Of a stretch of 64,000 nucleotides of DNA, positions 25,801 through 40,800 are shown one piece after another. The notes below the pieces were generated by a model that had not been told where the DNA came from, did no database searches, and saw only the letters and a program-made list of their open reading frames with translations. The number at the start of each line of letters is the position of its first letter. Position 1 is the first letter of the stretch. A program made the position numbers and the translations under genes. The DNA is taken from assembly GCA_013076295.1 (NCBI GenBank), contig RQOL01000024.1, positions 1,240,001 through 1,304,000 on the forward strand, given 5' to 3'. This DNA is from Sanderia malayensis (lineage: Eukaryota > Cnidaria > Scyphozoa > Semaeostomeae > Pelagiidae).

Positions 25801-28800
25801 CTGGCCATAAGTGGTCAATATGCACAATAGCATATATTAGGTACTGCGCAGGAGCATATGTGACGTGACGCTGGTTGATGACTTATTGCTGAACGATGGA
25901 CCCGGCCTAAATTTATTGAATTACAAAAAACGTTGTAAAAATAATACTTTTCGATACACTGGATAATATGTATGCTCAAATCAAAGGTAAGTGACATGGT
26001 TTTGACATCCCACAAGCTCACTGAAATATTAACTGATGCGACACGGGATTTTACTGAAGTATTCCAGAACTTTACCAAAATCTGAATTTTCAACTTGTGT
26101 AAAACAACACGGTTTTGCTAGCTAAAAGTTCCACAAAGAAGAAAATCAATTAATAATAAAATCAAGGAATATCAGACCGCTACAATTCTTTGAAATTTGA
26201 ATTGACTCACTTGTATAAGGGATAGGTATAGGCATAGGTATAATAATAGTGATCTGCCACAACTGTGTTTCCTTTCGAAATAGAGAAATGTTGCATTTGC
26301 TAATATTTCAGTAAGCTTTTGGGATATCAAAATCCTGTCACTTACCTTTAATCAAAGCTTACATATTATATTCAGTACATCCAGCATTTTGAACTCAACA
26401 ACTGTTTTGGTCATTCGATTAATTTAGGCCTGTTGTATCCTTCGGTAAAAATAAAAAAAATACCGACATTTGAAACGTTTCTGGTCATTATCGAAATGTT
26501 ACTAGTATCCTCATACTATATGCTCTGCAACAGAATGAATATATCAACCTTGTTTACCATTATTATCCTCCAAAGCAAGCATTTAACTTTGGACGATATA
26601 CAAAAGGTGGTGGATGCATTGGCCTTAGGGTAAGGGTTATGGTTTGGGTTAGGGTTACGTCATGCGGAGGAGAAAGGTGGTCAGTATGCGCAGTAGCATA
26701 TATATGGGCGCTGCGCAGGAGCACATATGACGTGACGCTGGTGGATGCATTGGCCTTAGGGTTAGGGTTAGGGTTAGGGTTACGTCCTGCGATGGAGAAA
26801 GGTGGTCAGTATGCGCAGTAGCATATATATAGGTACTGCGCAGGAGCATATGTGTCGTAATGCTGGTGGATGCATTGGCCTTAGGGTTAGGGTTAGGGTT
26901 ACGTCATGCGGAGGAGAAAGGTGGTCAGTATGCGCAGTGGCATGGACATGGGTACTGCGCAGGAGCATATGTGACGTGACGCTGGTTGATGATTTATTGC
27001 TGAACGAAGGACCCGGCCTAAATTTATTGAATTATAAGAAAACGTTGTAAAAATAATACTTTTCGATACACTGGATAATATGTATGCTCAAATAAAAGGT
27101 AAGTGACATGGTTTTGACATCCCACAAGCTTACTGAAATATTAGCTGATGCGACACGGGATTTTACTGAAGTATTCCAGAACTTCACGAAAATCTGAATT
27201 TTCAACTTGTGTAAAACTACACGGTTTTGTTTGCTAAAGGTGCCACAACGAAGAAAATCAATTATTTTCAGCCTAAGTGACCTTAAATATGTAATTGAAT
27301 TTCTTGTTTTTTGAATTTATTCACTTGTATAAGGGATAGGTATAGGTATAATAATAGTGATCTATCTCAACTTTGTTTCCTTTCGATTTGGTAAAGTGTT
27401 GCATTTGCTAATATTTCGGTAAGCTTTTGGGATATCAAAATCCTGTCACTTAACTTCAATTAGAACCCACATATTATATCTACATCTAAGATTTTTAATT
27501 CAACAACTGTTTTGGTCATTCGATTAATTTAGGCCTGTTGCACCGTTCCATAAAAAATAAACAAAATCTTTGTTTCTTCAAGACTATGAATATAAAATAA
27601 TGAAATTAGCTAGAACTGAGCGTAGGTAAACAGAAGATATTTATTTTCCGACAAGATCAGAAATTTTCCGACAAAACGGCAGTTTAGCTCTACAGGGGTG
27701 TTTTTCGCCCCCTTGACCCCCTTTATCTACACCCCTGTCAACGGGCAACACAACACGGCTAGGTCTGTGATCTGAAAGAAAGTCTTCTCGAAAGATGATG
27801 TAAGCATAGGTTGTCTATTGACTGGGATAGGATTAGAATGAGGACGAGGCTACGCGGACAATGAGTGTGAAACTGAAGAGCAATGCCCCTCCCTGTGTTG
27901 AAATTTGTCAGGTTTTGGAAAATACAAGCGCTTTGTCTGAAATTCTTGTTGGTAAAAGTAAAACGGTAGTAAGCATAAAAATCTACGTGTTTTGTTGAGT
28001 ATTTGGAGTTAAATTCAAACTTTGTATGAGTTCATTATGATTTATCGAAAAAAGTGTTGGAGTATTTCATCTTTTCTGGCCACACCGTCATAAATACAAT
28101 AAAACGATGATACAACACCCCCCCCCCCAAAACACCGGGTTCTTTCAACTGCACCACAATTTATTCACGAGTTAACCGATAATCCGATACAAATAAGCAT
28201 TCTTGGATCTTAGATTCATTGCGTCAAGATCTACACCAACAGACAGGCACTTGCAATGCAAACACAATAAAACAATACTCACGTGTAGTTTTACCAGATT
28301 TAGGGGGGCCAACTATCGCCAGTCTGATAGGGATGGTGGGCTTGGGGGAGGGCTGGTGGATGTACTTGAAAGGAGAGAGCATGAAACTCTGCTGTCGTTC
28401 TTCCGATGAAAAAAAGTAAACGTGTTGTCTGTATATAACTGGATGCAATGGGTTGTGTGCTGTTTCGAAAGGTGGGAGGACGTCCCCTTCAGATAACTAA
28501 AAACAAAGAGAAATCGTGGTCAGAATTTCCATGAGTCACATGCAAAGATGGAGGTACATTGTTAAGGCTCAGACTCAAACCCCAGCCAAACGAAACCAAA
28601 CGAAATATCTGTGCAATCTACTATTGCGTCCAGTCAATTATACCATTGAAGAGTTATATACAGGCTATATACCGTAAATCCTCGAATAAGCCCCCGGGGG
28701 CTTATTTGCAAAAACAAAATTTTAGTCTGATTATTGTTCAATATTAAGCAAAATAGAAGCTATACGATGCAGCCAATCAATGAAATTATTGGTTTAAACT

Positions 28801-31800
28801 TGCTGTTATGTGCAATACATTCACTAAGCAACTTCAATGTCTGGAAACTTAGGCTCAATATCCTTGCAAATGATCATCAGGATGGGGGCTTATTCGAGGG
28901 GAGGGCTTATTCGAAGGTGGGGGCTTATTCGAGGATTTACGGTACGCAAAGACCAGGTTCGAGACTAAGCCCCGAGTATAGAGCAATTTTAAACATACAC
29001 ACAACTTTAAACATACACACAATTGAAGTATTGAACTCATACCTGCACAGGACACCATTTGCCGAATCTACTGTACTGCTTGTATCCCTGCGCAATGATC
29101 TGTTTCGCCAAGGCAGAATGTATTGTCTGACATCGATCGAACAAACTGTCTCTATTCTCCACAACCGGTTTCAAGTTCTTTTCAACGACAAATTGCACAA
29201 TGTTCGCCTTTCTACCAGCCTCAATGTCAACTCTTGGAATCATGTACTCGTCAAGGACCTCCTGAAAGTCAAAGAATACGTATGGAATGCCGGGTGCTCA
29301 CACCAACAAAGCTTGTCTTTATGAAAATCCACTGTAAATTTTCTAATTGTTGGTATTTAAACATATAGCGAAAGCTGCCTGTCGTCTCACCAGGAAGGCT
29401 AAATTTGATCCTGCAATAGGGGACAAAAGTCCTGGGACACCCAGGATTTTAGCAAGTTTTACAGGCATACTTCATCCCCCTCCCCCAAAACAATGTTGTC
29501 TTTAAAGGCGGTTATTTTCAATATCACCGAAATTCTTTTGGCATAGTGATGAGAAAAGACTGGTTCACAAGACAACATTGTTTGGGGGGAGTGGGGGTCG
29601 CATTCTGCTCACAGGGAACAAAGTGTACAGAAGCATAACACTATGCAATAAAATGTTCAGGTTTCCTAGGGACTTATAAGGTTGTATTCGTACTGGGGAG
29701 GAGGGGTGGAAAAACTTACCCCCTCCTTCCTAACCCTCTCTCAGCAGCACTGAATCTAATGCTTTTTACGCACCTGTACAGATGATAGTTTCTCCATCTC
29801 CTCATCAAACCTCTCTGCTAACTCCATTCTAATTCTTTCAGTAGCATCTTCTTCTGTTTCTTCTTCTTCTCCTTCATCTTCATCTTCTTCTTCCTCTGCC
29901 ATTTCAGCTTCGATGATCTCATCAATATCTTCTTCCTCCTCGTCTTCATCGTCTTCCTGCATCTCATCACTGTCTGCGTCACTGTCGGCTGAGTCTTGTC
30001 TGCCGAACTGCAAATGAAATCAAACGACGTCTCAACCTCTGGTAGGTGAAGGCATAAAGTCACAGCGGGATCTAAGTTCAATTCTAGACGCATCCAGTAG
30101 AATCAATCCCAAAGTCAATCCATAAGTTAGGTTTGGGTGAAGTTAAGGCGAGTCAAGTCAAATCAATCATTAAGTGAAGTTATTTGAGTGAAAATGAGTT
30201 GATTTTGTGTGATGCTGATGCAAGATTAGATCATGTCAAGTCACAGGTTAAAGTCATTGCTCAGTCAAGCCATATATCATATAAGGATAAGTCAAGTCAA
30301 GATAAGTCAGTCGAATCAATGCACACAACGTCAAGTTCGAGAAAAAGAAGATAATTATAAGTGGAAAAATTAAAAAGCAAGTCATATCAAAGGCGAATCC
30401 AATTGTTTTGTTTTCTTACAAGTCTTTCAGCTTTTCGTGCAGCAATTTCCTTCAACTTTTCTTCTTTTCTACGCTGTTTTTCTTCTTCCTGTCAAAAGAT
30501 CAAATACATGGAAAATTATACGAATATAAGAAGAAAAACGAGACATAAACAATCACGTATTTTGCATGGTAAAAGCAGACTGAACAAAAGTTTGACATGA
30601 CACGACATGGTAGAACATGCTACAACAAGGTACAACATGATGCGACATGATACGACAGACATGATATGACATGATGCGACATGACACGACATACTAGAGC
30701 ATGATACAACAAGGTACAACATGATACGACATGATACGACGGACATGATACAACATGACCACAACAAACCTTTAACTTGAGTTTAATCTCCGTTTGCAAT
30801 TTTTTCTTGGCCAACCGTTTGTCTCTCTTCATTTTCCATTTGTCAAGCAGCGGTGGCATGAGCCTCTTTATCACGTCGTTTTCTTCCGTAGCGAGGTTGA
30901 TGACGCAATCAGGATAAAATCCGGACTCGGAAAGAAATCGTACCTCTTCTGTCGTCCTCGGAAAACCTTCGAGAATAAAACCAGTCGACCTGAAAATCAA
31001 AAACATTTTAATAATTTGATGTTGTTCACTTCTTTACAACTTTGAAAAATTAATAAAAAAAGAGCTTCGCTCCTCGTATCAAAATCTTTCCCGTGCAGGA
31101 AAAACCAGCAATAAAATACCCTACAAACCTTGCATCTAAATTATTATTTAATTACATAATACAATAGACAATTTCTTCCCCTGTTATCTTAAGCAGATAT
31201 ATCAGCCTGGAAGGGTCTTTAACCATTGGTTCTTTCTTATATGTGGATTTTTGTTGTATACAAACCTAGAACTACTTCATACTCCACTATCTGCCATAAA
31301 CTCACTATGATGATACCCGGGAGGACATATTGTGTCACGTCAAAACGCATATATCATGCTCGTCTTCGATTGGTTGATCTCCGCGCATGCTTGAAGCACG
31401 TTTTCTCATAACCAACTCATTTATAACATTTTCCTGCCTGTATTCTCGTCTACAACTAACTAAACTTTGAATTGGTTCATAGTACCATCACCAGCTAATT
31501 CGCCATAACTGATAACATCTAAGCCACTATTAAGCCAAGAGCATTGACATAAAGCAATGGAAATAGGAAATACAACAACAAAACAATGAATCTTACTTAT
31601 AAGGCTCTTCATTCCACCATGCTGGCAGCATATTATCCAATGTGTCACTTGATAATGGTTCTCCTTCCATAATGTTATCCTTAATATTCTTCTCGATGTC
31701 CGTGAATTCGACTTCTTCTTCATCTTCTTCCCCGCTTGGCTTCTCATCTTCATCTTGTTTCTTGGGCTGATCAGCAGTGCTCTTTGCTGCATTTTCTAAA

Positions 31801-34800
31801 GAAACAGATCACATAAACTATATTCCACACAGATCGATATAGATACATACACACATAGAATAGAAGCAAGAAAGTAGACTAGTTCTCTGTTACTCGGAGG
31901 TTCATGAGAAATAGTCTACTTTCTTGCTTCTGTTCTATTATTGCCTCTGTACTTCTGTACATCTAGCACTGTGATGCCAGAATCTATAGGTATATACACA
32001 CATACATATATTGAGTAGAGTAGATAAAATTCAAACAACTATGTTCGTCTCTAAAAGCCAGTCTCGTGAATGTTAGGCCATTCGTCAGGGGAGACTTGAA
32101 TGCATTGAACACTCTCACATGGCGAATCGATACACCGATTCCACATAAACACATATATTACAACATACATGGCTATATTTTACAATAATCATAGATTTTC
32201 ACAGTTGCGACAGGTAGTGGCTTGAGAGAAGAGGTGGGAGAGACAGCTGCTTTGCTGCACTTTATCAGCGGTGTTATTGCACGCTTTTTTATGGTTTGAA
32301 TAACTTCATTGTCCTTATTCGTTGTCTGTTTATCCAAGAACAATTGTCTTTGTAACCACTCTACACCCCATCCCAAACTAGAAAGATTTCATCTACGCAA
32401 GCGTATTAAATTTGCTCCCACATCCGATCCATACAAAGTATGAAGACAAAGTAAAAACGCACACAGAGTCACATTGGTGACCATTGCCTGTGCCAAATGC
32501 CACTGGGAATTTTCAACTCTTCTTTCTGCTGGAGATTGCTGGTCTCAAGTAGCGATCAGTATCTCCATTGGCAAAATGACCAAAGAGCTTTAGTGGCTGC
32601 TCGGTACGTGGCATAGGTTCCCCCGAGGAAGATAGGGTTTCGCCGTTTTTTGGCGAAATTTTATTGGAACCGGGAAATTTTCCAGTTTATTTTCACAGCT
32701 TTCCACTTTTATTAATGTCTTTATTTCTTCATCAAAAGTCAAGTTTATTGCTTAAGGCAAATTAAAGTTCTTTCGAGAAATAGTTCGATGATTTTGAGCG
32801 GACTCGTCTCTAGAACCCATACCTTCATTAAGAAGCTTCGATCCAATCTTAACACTAGCACTCTATTATATACCCTATAAAACAGCTTTCTGTTCTGTTT
32901 GAACGTGGGAACTCATACCTCCACACGCATGCTCAAAATACAACACACACGATCATAAATGAAGTCATACCTTCAGTGGGCTTCTCTGCTTCACCTTCTG
33001 TTGCTTCATCCTCTTCTTCATTGTCCTCGGGATAATCCGGTCCAATTCGCTTCTTGGTCTTTGCTATGATTAATTCTTGCAAGCGGTCCTTGAAGGAGAT
33101 GTGAAATACTCCGAATTTCTTGGCCAGTTCACGTCCGACCAAAGTCTTTCCGGAGCCCTTAGCACCGAGAATTAGCAACCGCAACGAAGGAGGCTGTGGG
33201 ATTATAATAATAATTGATAATAATAATTTAAGATTTCAATGCAATTCACGATTAATAATTGATACTGCTTCCTCTGCTAATACCGGAGTCTTTCACCAAG
33301 AAAAACAGGGCAACTCAAGGAACGAGTACAGAAAAATCCCGATAACTCGAACACTGGATATAACTTGAACTTCGGATAACTCGAACCACATTCATAGATT
33401 CCTTGAAGATTCGAATCATCGGCATTTTCTGTAAATGACGTTTCACTATTGAAATAGGCATCTTCCATCAAAGACACTCCCAATTGGACTTCTCCCAAGC
33501 ACCAAACTTCAACTCCTACCAAATCGACCTTACATTCGTGATTGAGGGTTTCCGTAATGTTTTCCAAATAAACTCCCCTTCATTAAACGCCACGTCTGAC
33601 CTGAGACCCACAAACATAATAAACGCCCGGGCGCCTATTCGAGGCAACATGATAATAAACACAAAACACTTGTTTAAACCTTTAAAGGCTGCTTATCAGC
33701 CAGATAATCAGTTGGATTCTCAAGAAATTTCATCCTTGCATCGGGTGAGGAAAAATAAAAGACTTTTTCTCGGTATTTCGCTGCACATTCGGCCTGTCCT
33801 GGCCAGAGAACGCTGTTCTCTTTTAACGCTACCGGGCAGTAGTGACGCGTATCACCAAAAGGTTTTCGTTTGTCTCTGCTGAATACGTCATCTTCATCCT
33901 CCTCCTCTTCATCGTCATCATTGAGGCCTTCCTCCTCCACAGCGGCTTGATCCTCCTCCTCCTCATCCTGGTCCATGCCGGTGTACTCCCAGCCTCGATA
34001 CTGGAATTGGGCTGCAAATCAAAGAGAGGCGATGTAAATAAGCATACGGAGTTGAAAGTTAACAGCAATGACGAGGCCTAATCAACTTGTTAAGCTTTAG
34101 GCAATAAATAGCCTTGATTAGACTAAGAAATAGGTTAGCAAGGCATGCCTAGGCCAGGAACTAAAGGACTTGTTAACTCAATTTATGTACTTCATTGCAA
34201 ATAGCAAATAGCTACAGTAAAATAAGCATGCCAAAAATGAAACGCAAAAGTCCTAACACAAAATGACGTCATCTAACCTTCTAGGCTGGCGACAGTCTCC
34301 GCCTCGATTTGATCTTGAGTGAGTTCAGCATCAACCAAAGCTGGTTCAATGTTGTTGATACTGCGAACAACGCCCTGTAGTGACACCCAGTTCTTGTCGA
34401 AATTCGTAATGGCAGATTTCTGGGCATCAGTTGCCGCGGATTTCGGAGGCATCTTGTCTTCAAGCGGGCTCTGTTCCTGCTCTACAGGCAAATTCTTCTT
34501 TAGTCTCTCTTCTAAAAAGAAAACAGATACAGTTGACACCTGCTAAGCTCAAAAGATTCAAAATAAGGGACCCCTGTTACCAAGATTGAATACAGTCAAC
34601 TCTGTCTAACTCGAACAGCCTGGGGAAACATGAAAATATTCGAATTACAAAAAATTCGAATTATAGAGGTTTGTTTTTGATTGGTTTCTCAGCGATCTTT
34701 GAAGGGACGGAGACTTTGTTCGAATTACACGAGTTCGAGCCACGCGTATTTGACTATATGTTTCAATCGAATATGTCCCAACTGTACCAAAATGAGGGTA

Positions 34801-37800
34801 AATGACAAATCGTTTGAGAAAGCAAGTATTCGAGATAACGGATGTCAACTACACAGAGAAACGGTAAAATAAATTTTATCATTGATAATACCTTGTTGTT
34901 TAAGTCGATACCATCTTTTCAAAAGTACTTCCATGCCATCGCTGTTATCCTTCAAGCAGATCAGATTGTCGGGTATGATTCCACGTTCCACCATCACATT
35001 GAACTGATCCCGAGTGTGAGGAAAGTTGTCGAGGATCCAACCCCCGGCTCTGAAAAACACACGTGATACTTCGTGAATGGAGAAACAAAAAAACTGGATA
35101 CTCTGACACGGGGGTATATAGATGCATCTGTGTTGAGTTATAGGAGTGTTGTGCAGGGTTACAGGGGAGATATTCAATTGAAAGGCATTGCAAGTACCCC
35201 CCTCCCCCCGAAATCATACACTAATCATTGCGCTCATCAATGGACTTCCATAGGTATTTCAGGGGGTTATAAAACACTCGACTACAAGTGAAAACTCACA
35301 TTGGTCCCAACGGGTGCTTCTCTTGCATTTCTCTGTAGTAATCATGAATGGCTGCTTCGAGGCCTTCGATGTACTCATCAGGGGAAATATTCACTTCTCG
35401 TTTCTTCGCTTCTTCCAACGCTTCTTCCACGATCTTTGCAACCTTCAAAAGAAGAACAACATGCAGGCATTGTATGTCAAAACCAAGGCACTATAGCTAC
35501 TTCACATCTCAGCAAATGTTATATACCTGTGGATGGTTTTCATCAACTACAACTTCTTCACTTGGTTTTCGGCTACTTTTTCTTGATGAAGATTTCTCTC
35601 CTTCACCATCTTGTTTCTCTTCGTCACTCTGTTTGTCCTTTTCATCACCTCCGTCATCTTCCTTACCATCTCCTTCTTCATCTTCCTTACCATCTCCTGC
35701 TCCATCTTCCTTACCATCTCCTGCTCCATCTTCCTTACCATCTTCCTTAACACCATCGTCTTCCTCGCCTTTTTCTTCATCCCCATCCTTCACTTCTTCC
35801 CCTCCTTCTTTTGCACCTTCTTCATTTTCTCCATCTTCCTTCTCTGCCCCTTCTTCCTTTTCTCTATCTCCATCTTCCTTCTCTGCTCCTTCTTCATTTT
35901 CTCCCTCGTTTTCTTTATCACTTTCTTCTTCAAAAGAAAAACAAACTCAATCCAACTCAATTGAATCTAGCTTGGCCTTACAACTCTCAAACTCAATAGC
36001 CAAGCCTTGCCTACTGATCTTAGCAATTCCCGGAATGGTCCACCACTTTAAACTTGCCAAAACAAATACAGTCTACCAACGTAACTTCATTCATTCAGAT
36101 GAAGCTACGTTTCATATCATATCTAAGATAGTCTAAGATATACTATCAAAGATCCCTATCAACGATATACCAAAGTATATCATTGATTGCTTATCCAAGA
36201 ATTATACAGTAGACATTTCGTGGCAAAAAACAGTGCACAATACGGGACAAAAGTCGACATTCTTTTGGTCCCGCGATGAGAAAGGACTGGTGCACAAGAC
36301 AACATTGTTTGGGAAGGAGTGGGGGTCTGATTCTGCTCACAGGGAACAAAGTGTGCAGAAACATAACATTATCAAATGAAATTTTCAAGTGTCCCAAGGA
36401 CTTTTGTCCCTATTGTAGCCATGGCATGGTACAAGCAAACAGAAAGACATACATAGTTTGAACATAGCATGCTTCTGTTGGAGCTCAGTTTGATAATATT
36501 AAATTGCTTCTGTTTTGATAAGCTGAAGCATACCTTGTTCCTCGTTTCTCGCTTGCTCTGCAGCCATCTTTTCTTGTTGCAAAATGGCTGACACTCTTGT
36601 TATTGCCTTCTCCAATGCTTCTTGTTTCACGTCGTTCAACATGCTTTCGTACTGCTGTTTGATTTTCGGTCTCATCATTTCGTCCACATCAAAGATCTGC
36701 AATAATAATGATTAACATTGAAGAGACAAGATGGATAAGGGACCAAATGGTTCAGGAGACTAAGTGGCTTATAAGACCAAGTGGTTCAAGAGACCAGAAT
36801 TTTTAAGACGCCCGGTGTTTCAAGGACCAGTTGGTTAAAGAGACCAAATTCTTCAAGAAACCTGATCGTTAAAGGGACCAAATGCTTTAAAAGACCAGAT
36901 CGCTAAGGAGACCAAACGCTTCAGCAGACCAGATGGTTAAAGGGACCAAATGCTTCAGCCGACCAGATGGTTAAAGAGACCAAATGCTTCAAAAGACCAG
37001 ATGGTTAAGGAGACCAAATGCTTCAAGAAACCTGATTGTTAAAGAGACCAAATATCTCCTCGTTATAAGAGGAAGCCTATTCTATGAAGGTCAGTTATAT
37101 CAATGTTATATTCCGTAAGAAGAGCATACTAACCTTGGCATTGTATTTTTCAGCAATCCTCTTCGCCAGGGTTGTCTTTCCAGAAAGTGGTGGCCCCAAA
37201 ATGCACAACTTACAAGGCGATCTTGGCTGAGGACTCAGTAAATATGGTCGTGGGTTTGTGAAGAATTTATCCAGGGCATCAGCCGATGACATCACATAGA
37301 GCTTATCCAAGAAACTGCGATGACAAAAACAAGGTAGTTCAATAAGGGGGAATTTTGATCAACCATAAGTGAACGTATGTCTAAGAGACTTTTAGTTCAA
37401 TATGAAGGTAGATACGTTGACTTGAGATAAACCTGATACCTGACAGCAAACTGTGGACTTCCTTGCACGATGTTGCCCTCGTAGAGAGCCACGGGGCAAA
37501 GTCTTCCCCACCTGCTTCGTCTCCATCTGTAACCAGGGGCGATGGTTTCCGTGGCAGCCAGGGTTCGCAGTAAATCGTCGGTTTCTGTGTCCTCTGGGAT
37601 TTCTTCTTGGTCTTCGCCGCCCTGGAGGCGCAATGGAACGGCGGCACGTGGGACGCCAAAGCTTTCGAGCTTCTGAAGAAGGGCCTGGGAATGAATCAGG
37701 TTTGATTTAAAATGAGATTTAGATAAAGGAAGATAGAACAACAAAAAAGGTCTATATTCTGAGTATTCGAAATGATGCAATCTTCAAAGACGAACGAATG

Positions 37801-40800
37801 CAATGAAGAAGAGAGAAGGACACAAAATAATAAACAAAGAAGCAAGAATGTGGGATAAATATATAAAAAAGTGTACGTCAAAAGGAATAAGAGAAAATGA
37901 CGGAGAAAGAAGAATCAATAGGGAAAGGAAGAAAAATGAATACAGTAACCTAAGACGAAATACCTTGCAGACAGCCTTCTTTGGAAGATTAGCATCAATA
38001 TCGATAAGTTTTTGTCGTTCGTGGTTGGCCATGAAATCCTACAAAAAAACGCAAAAAGATCATGATAATATAAAAAAGCATGCATCACAATCATGTGTAA
38101 ACTATTATCATTTGCTGTACTACCTCTGCCTTCCTGAGAAGCAACTCCTTGTAGCCTCTGATACTGTGTTCCATGTTATCTTCAAAATCGTCAGTTCGTT
38201 GCATGAGACGCTCGAGGAGGTCTGGGTTCAACTCTTCAGCGTCACCGTCCAGGTCTGAAAATTCCTACGATCATCAGAGAAAGTGTTAAACGCAAAAAAT
38301 TAAGTAAGTAAGCTGACATAAAGTTCGAGATATCCGAACTAAATTCACCCAACTAGAGAACGAGGGGAAATGGGAATCTGCTCGAGATAGCGAGTTGTTC
38401 GAAATAACCGAGTTCGAGATAACCGATTCGACTGTGAACAAATGAATCATGAATTGAGAATAACTGATTTGTTGAGTGAGAAAATAAAAGAGAGCAACCT
38501 CGTTTTCATCTTCACTTGTCTCGTTTTCATCATTCTCATCGGCATCTTCTCCGTTATCCAAATCATCTTCATCTTCTTCCTCACCCTTCTCTTCAGGTGG
38601 AGGCTCGACTGGCGTGTACTGCTCTTCAGTATAAACCTCGTTGGTCAGGGGATCGATTCTAAACCCTCTTCTCCTCATCATCAAATCACTGTCAGGAATC
38701 TGCAGAGAAACGAAGTCGATTACATCGCGCACTTACCCCCGGTTCAAAACTCTACTCATTAAGCAAAATCAAATGGGTGAATAAGCTACATGGGGGTATA
38801 AAAACCACGACTTATTTCTCAACAAGGACAAATAACCGAAGAATTCAATTCACCATCAAAAGGCTGTGAGCTGAGTTCGCATTTAAAATATCCAATGCGC
38901 TATTGTTATACTTTCAAATAACATTAGTAAGTAACAGGTAACCCAGAGCTTCTCAAACTTTTTATAATGAACCTAAGGTTCTTACAAACAGAACTGTAGA
39001 TCTATACAAGTGTCTGCAAGTTGGAATTCTCGCCAGCGCAACACATTTGAAGACTTTCAAACTGCTATAGTACACGTTTTTTTTATAAGAAACCGCTTTA
39101 TAAAAAACTTACTGGTAGAATTTGTGCTAAATTACAATAGATTCCTTTGTTCTATTGTTTTCTTTAACAATAGAAAACAATAGAAACGTTTACAAGCAGA
39201 GTTTGAGCTAGGTTTCTTATAAAATAAAAACGTGTATACAAACTGCAACATAAAGCGTGTACTACTACCCACCTTTTAACCGGTGGAATGAGCATGCAAT
39301 ATCAAGCAATCTATCCAAATATACTGTACATGAACCTATACGTATGCTAATACAACTGTAGTGTTGAATGTTGCATTGAAAATTTGACTTACCTTAAGAT
39401 TGATAATGAAATCTGGCTTTAAAGGCAATCTTTTGATGAATTCAAATTGATTATCAATGGACATGTATTCCTCTGATGTGCATGGAAAATCGTCCAAGAT
39501 ATAGCCTAATGCAAAATATCACAATTTTTAATCATAGAGTCAAGCCACCAACTCAGCGATGCCATTGAGAATGTACAGTTTACTCTCGATAAGTGAAACC
39601 CCGGATAAGTGGAACTTTCGTTTAGTGGAACCAAATTCTCCGGTCCCGTGCAGGTTCCACTTATCGAGAGTAGACTGTACTTACATTATTGTAATATAAT
39701 ACACATGTTTTTTATTAATAACGATTAGGAGAATCCTAATTGGAAAAGCTAAAGGTTTAAGGTTTAAGTAGGTTTGATATTGAGCTGTGAAGTTGTTGCA
39801 TTGTGCACACAAAGGGGTCCAAGAAATCTGCTCTGAAGCATGCAATTGATAAATTACCATAATGTGAAACTTCTGCTGACTTGAGTCTGTCTTCCAGGAT
39901 TTTCAGAGATAATTCTTCTGGAATGGCTTCACCTCGTTTTAAGACTTCCTCTGCCTATAACGAGAATTGGCGCACTCAAGGGAATGACTTTGATTCTATA
40001 TTCCCAGCCATAGTGGGCAATTTCAAGGCAAATACACCTGAATTGGATGCATGCACATTGGTGTTTTGATACATAAAATCCTTCATATAACAAACATAAT
40101 GACATAACACAGACCTGAAGCAACTATGGGGCTGGGAAGACCATCCTCCAATAATTTCCACAATATAGGGTGCAGTTCTTAATAGGTTCCTGATAATTTT
40201 CTCTTAAATCAAGAAATTTAGTTATTCTATTCCCCCACAAACAATCTCTGGAATGCTGTGGTCATGCAATGAGCTGAATTCCTGCTCATTTGAGCTGCTT
40301 CAGGCTATCAACACCAAGCCTTACCTGTTTTCCAAACTCAGTTTGCAGCTCGATCGCTTGATTAATGCTGCTGGGACCTAAAAAGAAAAAATCAATAAAT
40401 AATGAATAACAATTTAAGCAACTGTCATTTTAAATTCATGAACAACTGTTACGGATTTGTTTAATATACTACTAAAAAGCGTAGTTACAGAGTTGAATTT
40501 GATGCTTTTGGGTATTTTGGGGCAGTGACGATTAGGGTCTTACCATTCACCAACTGACATTTCCAAATTCTTGATAACATTTTTGCAACAGTGGTTTTTC
40601 CTGAGCCCTAAAATTTGGTGAAAATGTGAATAAATTATTCATAACAATTACTTATTTATTTGCATGGTCATTATAGAAAGATATAATAAAGCGATAGCAC
40701 ATTAGGTAATTGTAATTTTGGTAAGGGGCTTGAGAAATGGTTAGAGTTAACGTACTGGCTTTCCAAATATGATGAAGCATGCAGGCTTTGAGTGAAGAAA

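Noticed and set aside
26612..26905. TTAGGG repeats considered as a chromosome end
   Set aside because: They are short, interspersed with unique minisatellite sequence and lie inside an intron, so they are interstitial rather than terminal.
32173..32376. 67-codon minus-strand ORF (MGWGVEWLQRQLFLDK…) considered as a transposon protein remnant
   Set aside because: No motif could be matched with any confidence; it lies in an AK9 intron with no matching splice signals in frame.
35611..35964. 117-codon plus-strand ORF with membrane-like Phe/Ile/Leu runs
   Set aside because: Another antisense frame of the same acidic AK9 exon.
35348..36136. 262-codon Ser/Pro-rich plus-strand ORF
   Set aside because: It is the antisense shadow of the acidic AK9 exon 13; runs of S and P mirror the GAA/GAT-rich coding strand.
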